Positions 6,051 through 6,651 of a stretch of DNA of 6,651 nucleotides are shown here, piece by piece. The notes beneath the pieces were generated by a model. That model was not told where the DNA came from, ran no database searches, and saw nothing but the letters and a program-made list of their open reading frames with translations. The position numbers and the translations under genes are program-made. Source of the stretch: Deltaproteobacteria bacterium (lineage in GTDB: Bacteria; Desulfobacterota; Desulfobacteria; Desulfobacterales; Desulfatirhabdiaceae); assembly GCA_026388755.1 (NCBI GenBank), contig JAPLJE010000050.1:970-7620 (forward strand), read 5' to 3'. Position 1 is the first letter of the stretch. Each line of letters opens with the position of its first letter.

Positions 6051-6651
6051 ATGAAGACAAAACCCGTAATTATTGCTGTATTGGCCATCCTGTCCTGTAT
6101 CCTCTGTGGGATCAACACAACTTATGCAGGACCTACGGCTTCCATAGGATTATCAGCCAGTTCCCCAACCGTTCCCGCCAATGGGATAAGCTCAGTTGCA
6201 ATTACAGCAACACTGCTGGACAATACAGGTATGCCTAGTAGTGGGACCGCAACTTTTACAACAAATCTCGGTCAATTTTCGAATGGTTTGCAAACAATCA
6301 CCGTCAACCCAATTCCGACCAGTGGTATCATCATCGTTTCTTTGATGACGGGAACAAGCCCTGGTGTTGCTACGATTACCTGCACTTCTAATGCTGTTAC
6401 GAGTACTATTACGGTTATCTTTACAGCAACCGGATCAATTTCCTTGACGGCTTCTCCGCAATGGATTCCATCAGACGGGGCGAGTTCGTCGACTCTTAAG
6501 GCTACGATTACGAACCCTGACGGCTTATCTGTTGCAGATGGCACGGATGTCGCCTTTTCCACAACATTGGGCAAATTTTCTAATGGATTAGATCATATTA
6601 CTGTTCAAACAACGGCAGGTTCCGTTTCCGTATCATTAATTGCAAGCTCCA
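6051..6651 (+). CDS. Exported protein with Big-1 domains (N-terminal part, runs off the window)
   Basis: The reading frame is open from the ATG at 6051 to the window edge (200 codons). A G-rich sequence (GGGGTG, 6041-6046) precedes the start. The N-terminus is a type I signal peptide: K2 and K4, a hydrophobic core, and cleavage predicted after TYA (residue 26). It is therefore exported but not lipidated, unlike its neighbour. A first Big-1 domain spans about 29-126 (A-N-G-I-S, T-A-T-L-L-D-N-T-G, F-T-T-N-L-G-Q-F-S-N-G, and C111 near its end). A second begins at about 128 and is cut by the window edge. The domains resemble those of the upstream lipoprotein, so the genes are likely paralogues. 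Any C-terminal anchor, barrel or adhesin tip lies outside the window, so the function is open. Confidence 0.85.
   Translation, partial: MKTKPVIIAVLAILSCILCGINTTYAGPTASIGLSASSPTVPANGISSVAITATLLDNTGMPSSGTATFTTNLGQFSNGLQTITVNPIPTSGIIIVSLMTGTSPGVATITCTSNAVTSTITVIFTATGSISLTASPQWIPSDGASSSTLKATITNPDGLSVADGTDVAFSTTLGKFSNGLDHITVQTTAGSVSVSLIASS

Overview
The window carries the distal part of a type IV pilus alignment and secretin operon, in the canonical order pilM-pilN-pilO-pilP-pilQ on the + strand, followed by two genes for exported proteins built from bacterial Ig-like (Big-1, invasin/intimin type) domains. Gene order, a PilQ with two AMIN domains, lipoprotein-type signals and moderate GC content point to a Gram-negative (diderm) bacterium. 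A Desulfobacterota (deltaproteobacterial) source is my best guess; it is inference, because no taxonomic marker gene is present.

Layout. 1-196 is the C-terminal end of pilM. pilN (193-774) and pilO (771-1454) follow with ATGA start/stop overlaps, which implies translational coupling. After a 68-nt gap comes pilP (about 1544-2302), and one base after its stop pilQ (2304-4739) starts behind a good Shine-Dalgarno sequence. 4740-4815 is a short AT-rich spacer with a possible promoter and a strong ribosome binding site. 4816-5841 encodes a complete 341-residue predicted lipoprotein with three Big-1 domains. 5842-6050 is non-coding and holds an 11-bp inverted repeat that overlaps a plausible sigma-70 promoter. 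6051-6651 is the start of a second Big-1 protein with a type I signal peptide; it runs off the window.

How the genes work together. PilM (cytoplasmic, actin-like) binds the N-terminal tail of PilN. PilN and PilO form an inner-membrane coiled-coil heterodimer, PilP joins them to the secretin, and PilQ forms the outer-membrane gate for the pilus. The two Big-1 proteins have no known role in this machine. Their position, export signals and stalk-like domain architecture make surface or periplasmic structural or adhesive roles plausible, but this is inferred from context only.

The pil genes are ordinary. The points worth a second look are the Big-1 pair (one cysteine at the same place in every complete domain, and different export signals on neighbouring paralogues), a predicted lipidated secretin, a duplicated linker segment in PilP, and the palindrome-promoter overlap before the last gene.
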